DNA of 64,000 bases, taken from the NCBI RefSeq assembly GCF_026309355.1, contig NZ_JAPJZK010000001.1, positions 5,600,501 through 5,664,500 on the forward strand. The letters are read 5' to 3'. A program made the translations under genes and the position numbers. This DNA comes from Spartinivicinus marinus (GTDB lineage: Bacteria > Pseudomonadota > Gammaproteobacteria > Pseudomonadales > Zooshikellaceae). Shown piece by piece: positions 1 to 9,105 of the stretch (positions within the stretch are counted from its first letter, which is position 1; every line of letters begins with the position of its first letter). The notes under the pieces are model-generated. The model was not told where the DNA came from. It worked only from the letters and a program-made list of their open reading frames with translations, and searched no databases.

Positions 1-41
1 AAAACGACAAAAAGGTTCAAGTCTATCTTGCTCAAATTCAT
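1..41 (-). CDS. LysR-family transcriptional regulator, N-terminal fragment cut by window edge
   Basis: The minus strand reads ATG at 41 and stays open to base 1, giving MNLSKIDLNLFVVF. This is the characteristic opening of LysR regulators, just before the DNA-binding helix-turn-helix. A short GAGG lies about 8 bases upstream of the ATG. Only 13 codons are visible, so the target and ligand cannot be named. The 234 bases between this start and xthA hold no other gene I can support. Confidence 0.6.
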   Translation of the reverse strand, partial: MNLSKIDLNLFVV

Positions 42-275
42 AGAATGCCTCAGTTACTACAAACCACCTGGCTCGACATCCTTGAAATAAGTGTTGTATT
101 TTTCCTTACGCTTTTTCCAGAGTAGCAAAAGCTGTTGTAAAGCGTTAACTAATTATCATGAGTTGGTCATTTTGGTGTCATGGGGACTAATGTGACTTTG
201 CAGTAGTCGTATAAAGAAAACCACATAAGCCGCCTAAGCCTGGAGTTCAATTGCAATAGGCGACAGTTTGGCTGC

Positions 276-1088
276 TTAAAAAATAGCCCAAATTGGGCAG
301 TGGTCAGAAGGTTTGTCCATACCTCGAATGTTGTAATCGATACCTACTTCTTGGCAGTGGCTCATCAGTGAAGCAGAGGCCAAAATAAGGTCGATACGCA
401 AACCTCGCTTTGGCTCTCGTTCAAAGCCTCGGCTACGGTAATCAAACCAGCTAAAAAGGCTGCTATCAGAAGGATTAAATTGGCGAAAGCTGTCCTGTAA
501 TCCCCAGTCTAAAATCGTTTGTAGCCACTCCCGTTCTTCAGGTAAAAAACTACACTTTCCTGTTCTCAGCCAGCGTTTGGCATTGTCGGCGCCGATGCCA
601 ATATCAAGATCAGTGTGTGAAATATTCATATCCCCCATGATAATTAAGTCATCATTGGGCGTATGGTATTCGGTCAGGTATTTTAGTAGGTCTGCATAAA
701 ACTGCTGTTTGGCGGGAAATTTAGCTGGATGAGAGCGGCTTTCCCCTTGGGGAAAATAGCCATTAATAATTGTAATTTTGCCTTTTTCAGGATGAGAGTA
801 GTCTGCTGCAATAAATCGTCTTTGTTGCTCATCTGAAGGATAATAAGGAAAGCCTTTAACAACATTGGTTAAGGGTGTTTTGCTGAGTAAAGCAACACCA
901 TAATGGGATTTTTCACCATAGTAACTCACTTCATAACCAAATTCTTGAATGCTTGATAAAGGAAATTGTTCGTCACTTACTTTTATTTCTTGCAAGCCAA
1001 TCACATCCGGTTGATGAGTCTCAATAATAGCTTGTAACTGGTGAAGCCGGGCACGGATACCATTGACATTAAATGATATGACTTTCAT
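276..1088 (-). CDS. xthA: Exodeoxyribonuclease III
   Basis: A 270-residue protein, the usual length for exonuclease III, a Mg-dependent 3'-5' exonuclease and AP endonuclease of base-excision repair in the cytoplasm. The sequence starts [14 protein letters not shown] and has the metal-binding Glu in LQEIKVSD, the [13 protein letters not shown] segment with catalytic Asp and Asn, the [10 protein letters not shown] strand and the terminal SDHCPIW with the catalytic Asp-His. The ATG at 1088 is preceded by AAAGG at a good distance. The gene stands alone. Family assignment is secure. Confidence 0.96.
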   Translation of the reverse strand: MKVISFNVNGIRARLHQLQAIIETHQPDVIGLQEIKVSDEQFPLSSIQEFGYEVSYYGEKSHYGVALLSKTPLTNVVKGFPYYPSDEQQRRFIAADYSHPEKGKITIINGYFPQGESRSHPAKFPAKQQFYADLLKYLTEYHTPNDDLIIMGDMNISHTDLDIGIGADNAKRWLRTGKCSFLPEEREWLQTILDWGLQDSFRQFNPSDSSLFSWFDYRSRGFEREPKRGLRIDLILASASLMSHCQEVGIDYNIRGMDKPSDHCPIWAIF

Positions 1089-1465
1089 TGGAGACCTTTT
1101 AAATACGATTTCAGATAAAAAACGTTACCTTAATAGCAACTTAACCTAACCCTGTAAATAGTCTTTAGCTGTCAACAAATAGAGGTCATTGAATTGTTTA
1201 AAAGGTGATGAAGCTTGCTGATTGTGAAGTGGTTGGCATTGGTTGATTGCCGTGATATGGTGCAAATAATTGAGTCAATAATGAGAAAAATAAAAGATCA
1301 CAATACATTTGTAATAAGAAGGTTAACAATAAGTGCTTTATGGCTTTCACCTGCTAAGGATGCAGTTGTCACAATATAACCAGTGCAATGATAGCCAAGA
1401 AGGTATATTTGCACTGGAAAGATAATAAGAATGATGTTGACTGTTTAAAGTCAATGGAGGAGTCA
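1089..1465. other. Intergenic region upstream of the acetyltransferase gene
   Basis: About 375 bases between divergent xthA and the GNAT gene. It is AT-rich and should hold both promoters. The reading frame of the downstream gene can be extended back to an ATG at 1388, but that start has no good ribosome binding site. No hairpin, repeat or small gene stands out. Confidence 0.4.
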
Positions 1466-2131
1466 ATGACAGAGTACGCCCTTCAACTGAATGTGGAAGA
1501 CCAACTGACAAGGATTGTATACATTGATGAAAATTTTAGTCGTGAAGCGCGCTCGATGCTTTACCATGCCTATCTTGAAGAACCTTCAATTCGTTATTTG
1601 ATGGATGATTCCAAGCCTAACTATGCGCAGCGAGTACGCGCGCTGATTAGAGAGCTCATCAAAGTACATTTTGCTGAAAACCAGCCAGTTATTGGAGTGA
1701 TGAGAGGAGAGCGGCTAGCGGGTTTTGCTTTTGTCTCAACTCCTGATCATCAAGTAGAGCTATTTGAGTCATTACGCTGGCGTTGGCGGTTAATGCTGTC
1801 TGTTGGTTTACAGGCTGCAGAGCGGTTCATTAATTATCGAAAAGAAGTGGCTGCACTCTTAGCGGATAAACGTTTTTATCGAGTGCCATTAGTGGGCATT
1901 AATCCGAAGTGGCAGCATCAGGGATATGGACGTTTATTAATGGAGGCAGTGGACAGTCTATGTGAAACTGATCAGGACTCTGAAGGGGTTGTATTGGATA
2001 CAGGAAATAGTCGCTATTTGTCGTTTTACAGCTCTCTTGGTTACCAAGAGTTAGGAAAAGTGACGGTAGGTAGTGTGGCTGAGACCGTGTTGTTCAGACC
2101 AAACCAAGAGCCGCAGCTTGATGAAACATAG
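1466..2131 (+). CDS. GNAT-family N-acetyltransferase
   Basis: A 221-residue protein with the GNAT fold, which transfers an acetyl group from acetyl-CoA to an amine. The C-terminal half carries the acetyl-CoA binding loop NPKWQHQGYGRLLMEAV (the Q/R-x-x-G-x-G/A motif as QHQGYG), then VLDTGNSRYLSFYSSLGYQELG, the usual beta-6/beta-7 region. I chose ATG 1466 over ATG 1388 because GGAGGAG lies 5 bases upstream of it. The substrate cannot be told; similar proteins are often annotated only by family. It has no operon partner. Confidence 0.85.
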   Translation: MTEYALQLNVEDQLTRIVYIDENFSREARSMLYHAYLEEPSIRYLMDDSKPNYAQRVRALIRELIKVHFAENQPVIGVMRGERLAGFAFVSTPDHQVELFESLRWRWRLMLSVGLQAAERFINYRKEVAALLADKRFYRVPLVGINPKWQHQGYGRLLMEAVDSLCETDQDSEGVVLDTGNSRYLSFYSSLGYQELGKVTVGSVAETVLFRPNQEPQLDET

Positions 2132-2178
2132 GTGGCTTGTCAGGTATTTTGTATTTAGTGATGTGAGCTTTTGACAAT

Positions 2179-2210
2179 TAGTTAGCAGATCTTGTAGTTA
2201 GCAGATCTTG
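2179..2210. repeat. Two tandem copies of a 16-base unit
   Basis: TAGTTAGCAGATCTTG occurs twice head-to-tail without a gap, downstream of the acetyltransferase gene. It looks like a local duplication. No function is suggested. Confidence 0.7.
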
Positions 2211-2358
2211 GCGCCGGAATGATTGGCGTCTTCAATCTGTCTTTCAGTCAACCGAGCCAGCGTTCCCACTCGTGTCTAGCAAAGTGAACCCATAACAAAC
2301 AAGGACTTAATTAAAGCTGTTGTATGGGTTATTTGCCAGATTAAGCGGTATGATCATT

Positions 2359-3000
2359 TTAGTGGTTGAACTTTAGCCCTGTCAGCATGCAGTGAATTTG
2401 TAGCTCTAAGAGCTGCTCTGCTGGTGCCCATTTCATTTGTTTGATAGTAAGTAAGTTACTTACAATGCCTTGAACACCACATAGTAGGGTTTGGCCAATT
2501 AATGTGTGATCAGACTCTGCAAATGTTTGTGAGTCACAGCATTTTTTGATTTCGTTGAAAAGTGCTGTGAAATATTGCGATTGCATTATGATCTCGTTAG
2601 CTTGTTCATCCTGATCAGGTGTTGAATTTAGCTCTTCAATAGAAAATACAACGCGAAAATGGTCAGGGTGTTTTAGCCAATATTGAGCATAAGCCATTAG
2701 CAATGATTTGATTTTATTGATGGAGTCTGCATTTTCTTGCTGATCCACTGCAAAATCACTTAACTGAGAAAAAATATCTACCCAGATAAAATGCAATAAT
2801 GACCGTTTGTTTTCAAAGTAATAATAAAGGGTTCTAGGCGTGCACCCAACACGAGCGGCGATTTTTCTGACCGAGACTTGATCTACGCCCTCATTAATAA
2901 AAAGTTCTTTGGCAACGCCAATGATTTTACTTCTGATGGCAGCCTGTTCTTCAGGTGATTTAGGCGGCCTGCCTTGCTTCCGTTTTACTGTAGTATCCAC
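2359..3000 (-). CDS. TetR/AcrR-family transcriptional regulator
   Basis: A one-component repressor-type regulator with an N-terminal TetR helix-turn-helix (roughly residues 20-65: AKELFINEGVDQVSVRKIAA, then VGCTPRTLYYYFENKRSLL) and a ligand-binding helical C-terminal domain. The frame opens at a TTG at 3033, but the GTG at 3000 gives the usual short basic lead-in (KRKQGRPPKS) and follows AGAGG, so I use 3000 (213 residues). The neighbours do not reveal its target. A long AT-rich stretch upstream probably holds its promoter. Confidence 0.88.
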   Translation of the reverse strand: MDTTVKRKQGRPPKSPEEQAAIRSKIIGVAKELFINEGVDQVSVRKIAARVGCTPRTLYYYFENKRSLLHFIWVDIFSQLSDFAVDQQENADSINKIKSLLMAYAQYWLKHPDHFRVVFSIEELNSTPDQDEQANEIIMQSQYFTALFNEIKKCCDSQTFAESDHTLIGQTLLCGVQGIVSNLLTIKQMKWAPAEQLLELQIHCMLTGLKFNH

Positions 3001-3262
3001 TGCTAAAAAGACCTCTTCACACCAGCAGTTCAAATTAAGTCCGTTAATTACTCATCAGAGGGAGTAGGTTTAGTGAATATACCAAATTAAAGAGGTCAGA
3101 AGCTGACGTAGTTGGAAATATGCAAACACAGTAGGGTAATTTTAATCAATTAAGTGAAATATTTTGCATATTTTATTGTAAATAGCTAAACAATTTTAGA
3201 CAGTGAGATGACTTTTATAGCTCATTTTTAGTCTATTTTTTAATCAAGTGTTATAAAAGATA

Positions 3263-3285
3263 AAATAAATAATGTTAACTAACGT
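3263..3285 (+). promoter_or_regulatory. Possible Ter-like site upstream of the tus-like gene
   Basis: The stretch contains AATAAATAATGTTAACTAAC, which resembles the E. coli TerB core (AATAAGTATGTTGTAACTAA) with a two-base gap. It lies about 200 bases before the Tus-like gene. In E. coli, TerB overlaps the tus promoter and serves autoregulation. The conserved G at position 6 of Ter is not present here, and the region is AT-rich, so chance is a real alternative. Confidence 0.25.
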
Positions 3286-3479
3286 GTGTTTTAAGTGAGA
3301 GGGAAGCACTGCTTATTAGGTATATTTTGAATAACTAGTAAACAAATTTATTTTAAAAGAAGTACGACATGAAAGGCTATATGTGTGTCGGGATTATTGA
3401 CAGATAAGCGCCTTTAGACCATCCTAACATGCTCAATGCCAAAAAACTCCAATACAATCAGGATAACTAAAGAGCAAAG

Positions 3480-4472
3480 ATGAGAACTCCCACATTTACT
3501 GAGAAGGAAGCGCTGCAACGGGAAATTGTAAGAGAAAGGTTCCACACTTTGGAGCGCTTTGGTAATCAGCTGAAGCAGCAGTTGCTGACTAGTGTTGAAT
3601 TCACAATCCATACAGCCTGTGAAATTCCTATTCGAGAAGCCAGTGAAGTGCCTGAGAGCCTAGAGGTTAAACGCTTAGACTCTACTCATGAGACAACAAA
3701 GCGGGCTTTGGTAAATTTGTTGACTGATTTTTATAAAGCTGATGAACAAAATATTGTTTCAACTAAACGTTTAAGTGGAGTAGTGAGTATTGATGCAGAT
3801 AGCTTTCAGCAACTGAAACAGTTTAATCAGTTGAAAATGTCACTTAAAGAAGCGATGTTGAAACTTCCTTTCAAAATAAGGCGACATATGCATAAGTATT
3901 TGTCATCACCTGGCCAGCCAACAGTTGTTTTACTACAAGCTTATCGACAAGTACCTTTATATTCCAAGGAATTGCTAACAGAGCAGCCCGGTGTTGTAGC
4001 GAAAATTCAACTACATTGGCGTCGTAAAGGAGTCGGTGGGAAACAGACGACAGTTGCAGAGCTACGTGGCCGGTTGATAGCAGAAGCCAATAGCTTGTTT
4101 GGTGAGGGCAGCTGTCAAAAGCCCTATACTGAATTCAGCTCAGACAACAGCAGGTTAACTCACTATCGAATGAATATCGAAGCATTAACGGAGTTACCTG
4201 ATAATGAAGTACTGTTTGCCGACTATCGACTGATTCGACCTCATCCAAGGGCCAATATATTTTTTGCTGATGAGCAGGGCCAAGTCTTAACAAATCCATT
4301 GACGCCTGTAGCAGTGATGCCCATTTTTATTCATCAAACGATGCCTTTTTCTATTAAACCGCTTTCTAATCTTACCCCTCGTGATATAAGCAGGGATGGA
4401 AAGCAATTAGCTGATGTGCCTGTGACTGAAAACCCGTATGCGTTTCGCTATCTGGTCCCCCGCTATAGTTAA
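3480..4472 (+). CDS. tus: Tus-like DNA replication terminus site-binding protein
   Basis: A 330-residue protein that I match to the Ter-binding family (Tus, 309 residues in E. coli) by ordered similarities: [20 protein letters not shown] with Tus [31 protein letters not shown] with [27 protein letters not shown] with KVQPIARVWYKGDQKQV, and the end RYLVPRY with LIIPRL. Tus binds Ter sites and blocks DnaB helicase in one direction, trapping forks in the terminus. The N-terminal ~80 residues differ from Tus. The match was made by eye; secondary structure or HMM comparison would confirm it. No operon partners. Confidence 0.72.
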   Translation: [330 protein letters not shown]

Positions 4473-4556
4473 TATGATAAAGAGAGTCTGGTTTTACCAT
4501 CGTTGGAGGCTGTGCTTTACTGACTGGTAGTATTGCGAAACCATAATGGTAACCAA

Positions 4557-5315
4557 ATGAAAAGGCCTCTAGCCAGGTTTTTAGGAGCAGTGATATGTGC
4601 TTGCGCTGTAAGCAGCTGGGCTGACGAGGCTATTTTGCAAGTTGTAACAGAAGAGTTCCCCCCCTATAACTATACAGAAAATCATGAAATTACAGGTATG
4701 AGTACAGAAGTAGTCAAAGCTGTGTTAGCTGAATTAAAGATTAATGCCGATTTTCGTTCATATCCTTGGGTAAGGGCATATAAAACGGCGTTGACTAAGC
4801 CTAATGTTTTAATTTACTCCATAGGTCGCAATGAAAAGCGAGAAAATCTTTTTAAATGGGTAGGGGTGGTTGCACCAGCAAAGTTTTATTTGTTTGCTTT
4901 AAAACAGCGAGCTGATATTAAAGTTAATAAGCTAGAAGAAGCGAAACAGTTTTTGGTGGGGACCTTTCGCGAAAGTGTTCGAGAGCAGTATTTATTACAA
5001 AAGGGTTTTAAAAAAAATGTCAACATAATTAGTTATTACGATTATAAACGTGGTTTGACTATGTTGGTGAATAAACGCATTGATTTATGGGCAATGAATG
5101 AAATGGTGGCTTATTATATATGTAAAAATATGGGGTATGTTCCAGATAAACTATTAAGCCAAGCTTATTTTTTTGCTGAATTATCACCAGAGGGTTACTA
5201 TATGGCCTTTAATAAGGATACAGATGATACGTTAGTCAATAAACTCCAGCAAGGGTTAATGGCTATAAAAAATAAAGGCATTTTACAAAAAATTCACCAA
5301 AAATATGTAAACTAA
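4557..5315 (+). CDS. Periplasmic solute-binding protein, SBP_bac_3 type
   Basis: A 252-residue secreted protein. The signal peptide MKRPLARFLGAVICACAVSS is followed by WADEA, then VVTEEFPPYNYTENHEITGM, the typical start of family-3 amino-acid-binding domains. SYPWVRAYKTAL and the C-terminal QGLMAIKNKGILQKIHQKYV also fit. No permease or ATPase lies nearby. It closely resembles the protein at 25233-25976 in every segment, so the two are paralogues. I chose ATG 4557 over the upstream TTG 4533 because it begins the signal peptide. The ligand is unknown. Confidence 0.85.
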   Translation: MKRPLARFLGAVICACAVSSWADEAILQVVTEEFPPYNYTENHEITGMSTEVVKAVLAELKINADFRSYPWVRAYKTALTKPNVLIYSIGRNEKRENLFKWVGVVAPAKFYLFALKQRADIKVNKLEEAKQFLVGTFRESVREQYLLQKGFKKNVNIISYYDYKRGLTMLVNKRIDLWAMNEMVAYYICKNMGYVPDKLLSQAYFFAELSPEGYYMAFNKDTDDTLVNKLQQGLMAIKNKGILQKIHQKYVN

Positions 5316-5355
5316 ACAACACTTGATTTTGATTATATTGATAGCTGTTTCTGGT

Positions 5356-5871
5356 TTAAATTAAATCTTCAATATTATCTTCTCGCTGGTCGGTTACTTT
5401 TTTGCTTTCTTTATTTTGCGTTTCTTCTTCATCAGTCGACGTTGCTTGTTGTTGGTCTTGAGATGTGGACTCTTGTGCTTGCTTGGGCTTTTGTGATTTT
5501 GTTATAGACCCGGAGGGCTTAAGTTGAGGTGGGGTGCTAGCGTAATGAATTTGGTAGTCATCCATCGTTTGTAAGCAGGGGATAACGCGGTTAACCTTCA
5601 GCATAGTCAGTAAGCCTAGAGGTTGCCCCTCAGCCCCTATAATAAAGATACGTTTTTGTTTTGCTTTTAAAATTTTGTGCATGTGGATAATGGTGCCAAT
5701 TCCTGTTGAGTCCATAAATAGTACAGGTCTTAGGTTGACTAAAACATCATCGGTAATTTTATTTGCTAATTGGTCAAAAATGTATTTCAGTTTTCGTGAC
5801 ACTTTTGCATCAAAATGTTCTTTTAAGGAAATGATAACATTTTGTTCTTTTTTATAAATTGAAAAATCCAT
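5356..5871 (-). CDS. STAS-domain protein (anti-anti-sigma factor-like)
   Basis: A 171-residue protein. Residues 1-105 form a STAS domain with the motif VLFMDSTGIGTII, in which the Ser of DSTGIG is the phosphorylation site of SpoIIAA-type partner-switching proteins. The rest is a charged Ser/Gln/Glu/Lys tail (roughly residues 115-171) that looks disordered, ending in DNIEDLI. ATG 5871 follows AGGGA at a good distance, better than the TTG one codon before it. No anti-sigma kinase or phosphatase is adjacent. The tail is not part of the usual domain. Confidence 0.8.
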   Translation of the reverse strand: MDFSIYKKEQNVIISLKEHFDAKVSRKLKYIFDQLANKITDDVLVNLRPVLFMDSTGIGTIIHMHKILKAKQKRIFIIGAEGQPLGLLTMLKVNRVIPCLQTMDDYQIHYASTPPQLKPSGSITKSQKPKQAQESTSQDQQQATSTDEEETQNKESKKVTDQREDNIEDLI

Positions 5872-6317
5872 CAAAGCATCCCTTTCAGTTTTTTTAGTAA
5901 GGAGTTAATGGTAACTGACTTTATTTTTCCTGGTCTCCTGGGCGGGGAGTTATTGCTTTGTTTTAGTACTTCTTACTAGCATAGCTCAAAGTTGGATAAA
6001 CCATGTACGACAGTTGCTATCTTGCCTTAGGGTTGGAATGATATTTTTGCAGTTGCTTATTATTTTAGCTGTAAATAGATAAGGACAGTCTATAAAATCA
6101 GTGTTTTTAGCAAAATAGGGTTAGGATGGCTGATTTTGTTATGGTATTAAGGCTGTTGTTCGATTAATCAAAGAGTTACTGTCCTGTAAATTAAAAATAA
6201 AAAATCAGACGGCTATAGTGGGGTAAAGCTTTCATTGGGGTATAATGAACCAAAGGTTTACCTTACCTCAAATCCACTGGTGTTGGCAAAGCGCTTAAAT
6301 TAGACCATCCTATCACT
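5872..6317. other. Intergenic region between divergent STAS and DUF924 genes
   Basis: About 445 AT-rich bases with no open frame that looks coding and no obvious hairpin. It should carry the divergent promoters. I see no binding-site palindrome that I would name. Confidence 0.4.
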
Positions 6318-6866
6318 ATGACAAATACAACATTCACAGCTATTCTTGACTTCTGGTTCAACGAAATCACACCACAACAGTGGTGGGCAAAAGATGACAA
6401 TTTTGATCAATTAATTAAAGACCGTTTTTTATCAATACATACTCAAGCAGTCACAGGGGAGCTATACCATTGGCGTAAGCAAACAGAAGGGCGTTTAGCT
6501 GAGGTCATAATTATTGATCAGTTTTCACGTAATATTTTTCGAAATAAGCCTGAGGCTTTCCGTTGGGATTCGATGGCTCTTGTGTTAGCTCAGGAGGCAG
6601 TTGCATTACAGTTGGATGCACAGCTCTCCACTCAACAACGTGCATTTTTGTATATGCCTTATATGCACAGTGAGTCATTAGTGATTCATGAACAAGCGGT
6701 TAAGCTCTTTAGCCAGCCAGGCTTAGAAAGCAATTTATCATTTGAGCTAAAACATAAAGTCATTATTGAACAATTTGGTCGTTACCCCCATCGTAATCAA
6801 CTAGTAGGTCGTCAGTCGACATCTGAAGAGCAAATATTTTTAACTAAACCAGGCTCTAGCTTCTAA
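6318..6866 (+). CDS. DUF924-family protein
   Basis: A 182-residue cytoplasmic protein of the DUF924 family, recognised by the opening ILDFWFNEITPQQWWAKDDN, the central EVIIIDQFSRNIFR and the YMPYMHSESLVIHEQAVKLF segment. The length is normal. The family is widespread in proteobacteria and folds as a TPR-like helical protein, but its biochemical role is not established. The remains of a glutathione S-transferase gene follow about 45 bases downstream. Confidence 0.88.
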   Translation: MTNTTFTAILDFWFNEITPQQWWAKDDNFDQLIKDRFLSIHTQAVTGELYHWRKQTEGRLAEVIIIDQFSRNIFRNKPEAFRWDSMALVLAQEAVALQLDAQLSTQQRAFLYMPYMHSESLVIHEQAVKLFSQPGLESNLSFELKHKVIIEQFGRYPHRNQLVGRQSTSEEQIFLTKPGSSF

Positions 6867-6875
6867 GGGCCATTC

Positions 6876-6900
6876 TTGACAATTAGTAGAGGTGCCCTAA
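6876..6900 (-). repeat. Terminal fragment of dispersed intergenic repeat family 1
   Basis: Read on the minus strand this is TTAGGGCACCTCTACTAATT followed by GTCAA, matching the outer end of the elements at 10251, 26832, 38764 and 52400. Only the terminus is present here, so it is a solo end or a decayed copy. Confidence 0.6.
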
Positions 6901-6911
6901 GGGGGTAGCCT

Positions 6912-7305
6912 ATGGAACTACTTTATAGTGATGCTTCACCTTTTGCGCGAGCAGTACGAATAGTGATACGTCAGTTAGCAATAGATAATATAAAGGAAAC
7001 GGTCAGCCATCCCTTTAACAATGAGCCTGCTTTGTTACAAGCCAATCCATTAGGGAAAGTACCTTGTTTAGTCATTGATGATTCACCTGCACTGATGGAC
7101 AGTGAGTTAAACAGAGCTAGAGCATACTATTCATGTATTACCTGACTCTCCAACCATTGCTCATGTGTTTTTAGGCTGTTGTTGTGACTATTTATCATTT
7201 CGTCATAGTGAATTACACTGGCAACAGGCGTTTCCAGTACTGGCTAATTGGTTTGAAAACAACTGCCGTGGAGATGAATGGTTTACTACCAAGCCGAGAA
7301 TTTAG
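6912..7305 (+). pseudogene. Decayed glutathione S-transferase
   Basis: The first frame (6912-7142) encodes a GST N-terminal thioredoxin-like domain: MELLYSDASPFARAVRIVIR, then NPLGKVPCLVIDDSPALMDS with the glutathione-binding cis-Pro and DS. It derails after DSELNRARAYY and stops at 7145. In the +1 frame from 7144 the text resumes as DSPTIAHVFLGCCCDYLSFR ... WFTTKPRI, ending at TAG 7303, which reads like a GST C-terminus. A full GST has about 200 residues, so some 60-80 residues of the middle are missing. A deletion with frameshift is the likely cause. A functional product is unlikely. Confidence 0.8.
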
Positions 7306-7314
7306 TAGGTAAAG

Positions 7315-7764
7315 ATGAAACAGTGGATTTTTATTGCCCTAGGTGTGTGTTGTAGTTTGGTTGGTGGTCTTTTTTTCGCCATTTCATTTTTTATTTGGTT
7401 TTATTTTGATAATCCCTACTCAGAAGGGTTTTCTTTACCTTTTGTGATTACCTTTTTATTGATGATCATCATTGGTACCTGGATGGTGATTCGGAATAGA
7501 AAGCAGTTAAGGCAAATAGAGCAGGAAGGCCTCGAAAAACGCATTCTAACTGCCATTCAAGCGAATGCAGGTCAGGTCACTGCCGCAGAAGTGGCTGTTT
7601 TGGCGGGGTGTACCTTAGAGCAGGCAACCGCTCAATTAGATCAGCTATGTGAGAAAGGGATGGGAGAGTTGCAAGTAACTGATGGCGGTAAGCTGGTTTA
7701 TCAGTTTACTGGATTTGCTCAAGCAAGTGATAAAGCAACTGCACGCTCACCACTTGAACCTTAG
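7315..7764 (+). CDS. Small inner-membrane protein with C-terminal winged-helix-like domain
   Basis: A 149-residue protein I do not recognise by family. Two membrane segments are clear (about residues 4-30 and 44-60), separated by a short periplasmic loop. A basic stretch RNRKQLRQIEQEGLEKR leads into a soluble region (about 75-135): ILTAIQANAGQVTAAEVAVL, then AGCTLEQATAQLDQLCEKG, which has the pattern of a MarR/GntR-like winged helix. It starts 10 bases after the GST relic. It might be a membrane-tethered regulator, but this is inference. Confidence 0.7.
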   Translation: MKQWIFIALGVCCSLVGGLFFAISFFIWFYFDNPYSEGFSLPFVITFLLMIIIGTWMVIRNRKQLRQIEQEGLEKRILTAIQANAGQVTAAEVAVLAGCTLEQATAQLDQLCEKGMGELQVTDGGKLVYQFTGFAQASDKATARSPLEP

Positions 7765-7781
7765 CTCCAGGTTTTGTTATT

Positions 7782-7819
7782 TGGTGTTTGCTTAAACATT
7801 TCACGTTAAACAAACACCA
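7782..7819. terminator. Long inverted repeat, possible bidirectional terminator
   Basis: TGGTGTTTGCTTAA pairs with TTAAACAAACACCA (14 pairs, one mismatch) across a 10-base loop. It sits between the convergent membrane-protein gene and the small lysine-rich gene. There is no strong T-run on either side, so it could also be an operator or an mRNA stabiliser. Confidence 0.5.
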
Positions 7820-7844
7820 TTACTAAAATTAAAGCATTATGAAA

Positions 7845-7958
7845 TTAAGCTGCTTTTTTAAGATTTCTCTTTAATTTTTTGATCTTACTGGCATGCTTTT
7901 CCATTTTAGCTTTTCTTTGCTTAAGCTCTTTTTTAAGTTCTTTAGCTTTTTTAGTCAT
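7845..7958 (-). CDS. Small lysine-rich protein (37 aa)
   Basis: The minus strand encodes MTKKAKELKKELKQRKAKME and 17 more residues ending LKKAA, with 15 lysines and 2 arginines in 37 residues. GGAG lies 9 bases before the ATG, and the frame ends at TAA 7845. The spacing of hydrophobic residues fits a single amphipathic or coiled-coil helix. I know no family for it. The high positive charge suggests nucleic-acid or ribosome contact, but that is inference. The ribosome binding site and compact frame make it a likely real gene. Confidence 0.6.
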   Translation of the reverse strand: MTKKAKELKKELKQRKAKMEKHASKIKKLKRNLKKAA

Positions 7959-8167
7959 TTACTAAACTCCTGCATTTTGATACTTAGAATTGCTTCCCTT
8001 AACAGATGACTGCTTAGGGAACCCTTATGTAAGATAGCAATTTAGCATACTTGCCAGTAGAAAATCGTATATATGTTTTATATAAAATTTTCATATTCAG
8101 GTAATATTATTATTTCTTAATTGAAAGCTTGCCCAAGCATTTCATTGAGTATTAAAGGCTCTGTGCA

Positions 8168-9105
8168 TTATTGTTCAATAGGAGCAGCTTCCACTGCATG
8201 TGATAGCCACCTGATTAAAGCGTTGATAGCTGGCTGGTTAACTCGGTCAGGGTGACAAACGAAGTAGTAGCTGTGTTTAGCTATGATAGGCTGACCAAAA
8301 GGAGTAACCAACTGGCCGGCTTTCACAGTGCTATTGATTAAGTTGAGCCTACCTAAGGCAATACCTTGGCTATTAATTGCTGCTTGAATAGCGGCTTCAC
8401 TGATATCGAAAGTATACTGATAACGGGCTGTTATGGCTGCATTATCTGACTGTTGTAACCAATAATCCCACTCGTCATAATGTTCTGTTTCTGGGCAAGC
8501 TTGTGAATCATGGAAAATAAGGCAATTATTAATATTTTCTGGCTTTCCATATAAGTCATGTTCTACTGCATATTCAGGACTACAGATAGGCTGAAGTGCT
8601 TCTGCCATTAATTTTTAGCGTAAAGCCCTGGGTATTTTCCTGCTCCGTAGTAGATTGCTGCATCCACATTTTCAGTTAAAAAGTCCCGTAGGTTATTGGG
8701 TGTTTCAACAGCAATTGATAACTTAGGATGGATGGCTTTAAGTTGTCCCAAGCGAGGGGCTAACCAATTGATAGAAAATGAAGCAGGAGCTGATAAGGTT
8801 AAATGACCGCTGATATCTTGATGTCGGATATCCTGAATGGTGACATTTAGTGTGTGCAAAAAGTGCCCTATAGATGAAAGCAGTTGTTTCCCTTCTGTAG
8901 TCAATTCAATATTTCGATTAAACCTTAAGAATAAATTAAAGCCTAACTGCTTTTCTAAGTTTTTGATCCGGTGGCTAACAGCACTCTGGGTCAAGTGAAG
9001 CTCTTTGGCTGCTAGGGTAAAACTCATATGTTTAGCAGTACAGGCAAAGCAGTGAAGATTAGCAAGTATAGTGGCATTTAGAGGGCTTACTTTCTCATTA
9101 ATCAT
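8168..9105 (-). pseudogene. LysR-family regulator interrupted by a frameshift
   Basis: The N-terminal part (9105 to 8608) has the LysR helix-turn-helix (SFTLAAKELHLTQSAVSHRI) and the start of the ligand-binding domain, then ends GKYPGLYAKN-stop. The next frame begins at 8608 with MAEALQPICSPEYAVEHDLY and completes the domain to 8168. The junction is an A5 run (GCTAAAAATTAATGG); removing two bases or adding one restores LYAKLMAEALQP-like text. Stop and restart overlap as TAATG, so reinitiation could still give two pieces. It is divergent from dcyD and would be its expected activator. A sequencing error in the A-run is possible. Confidence 0.75.
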
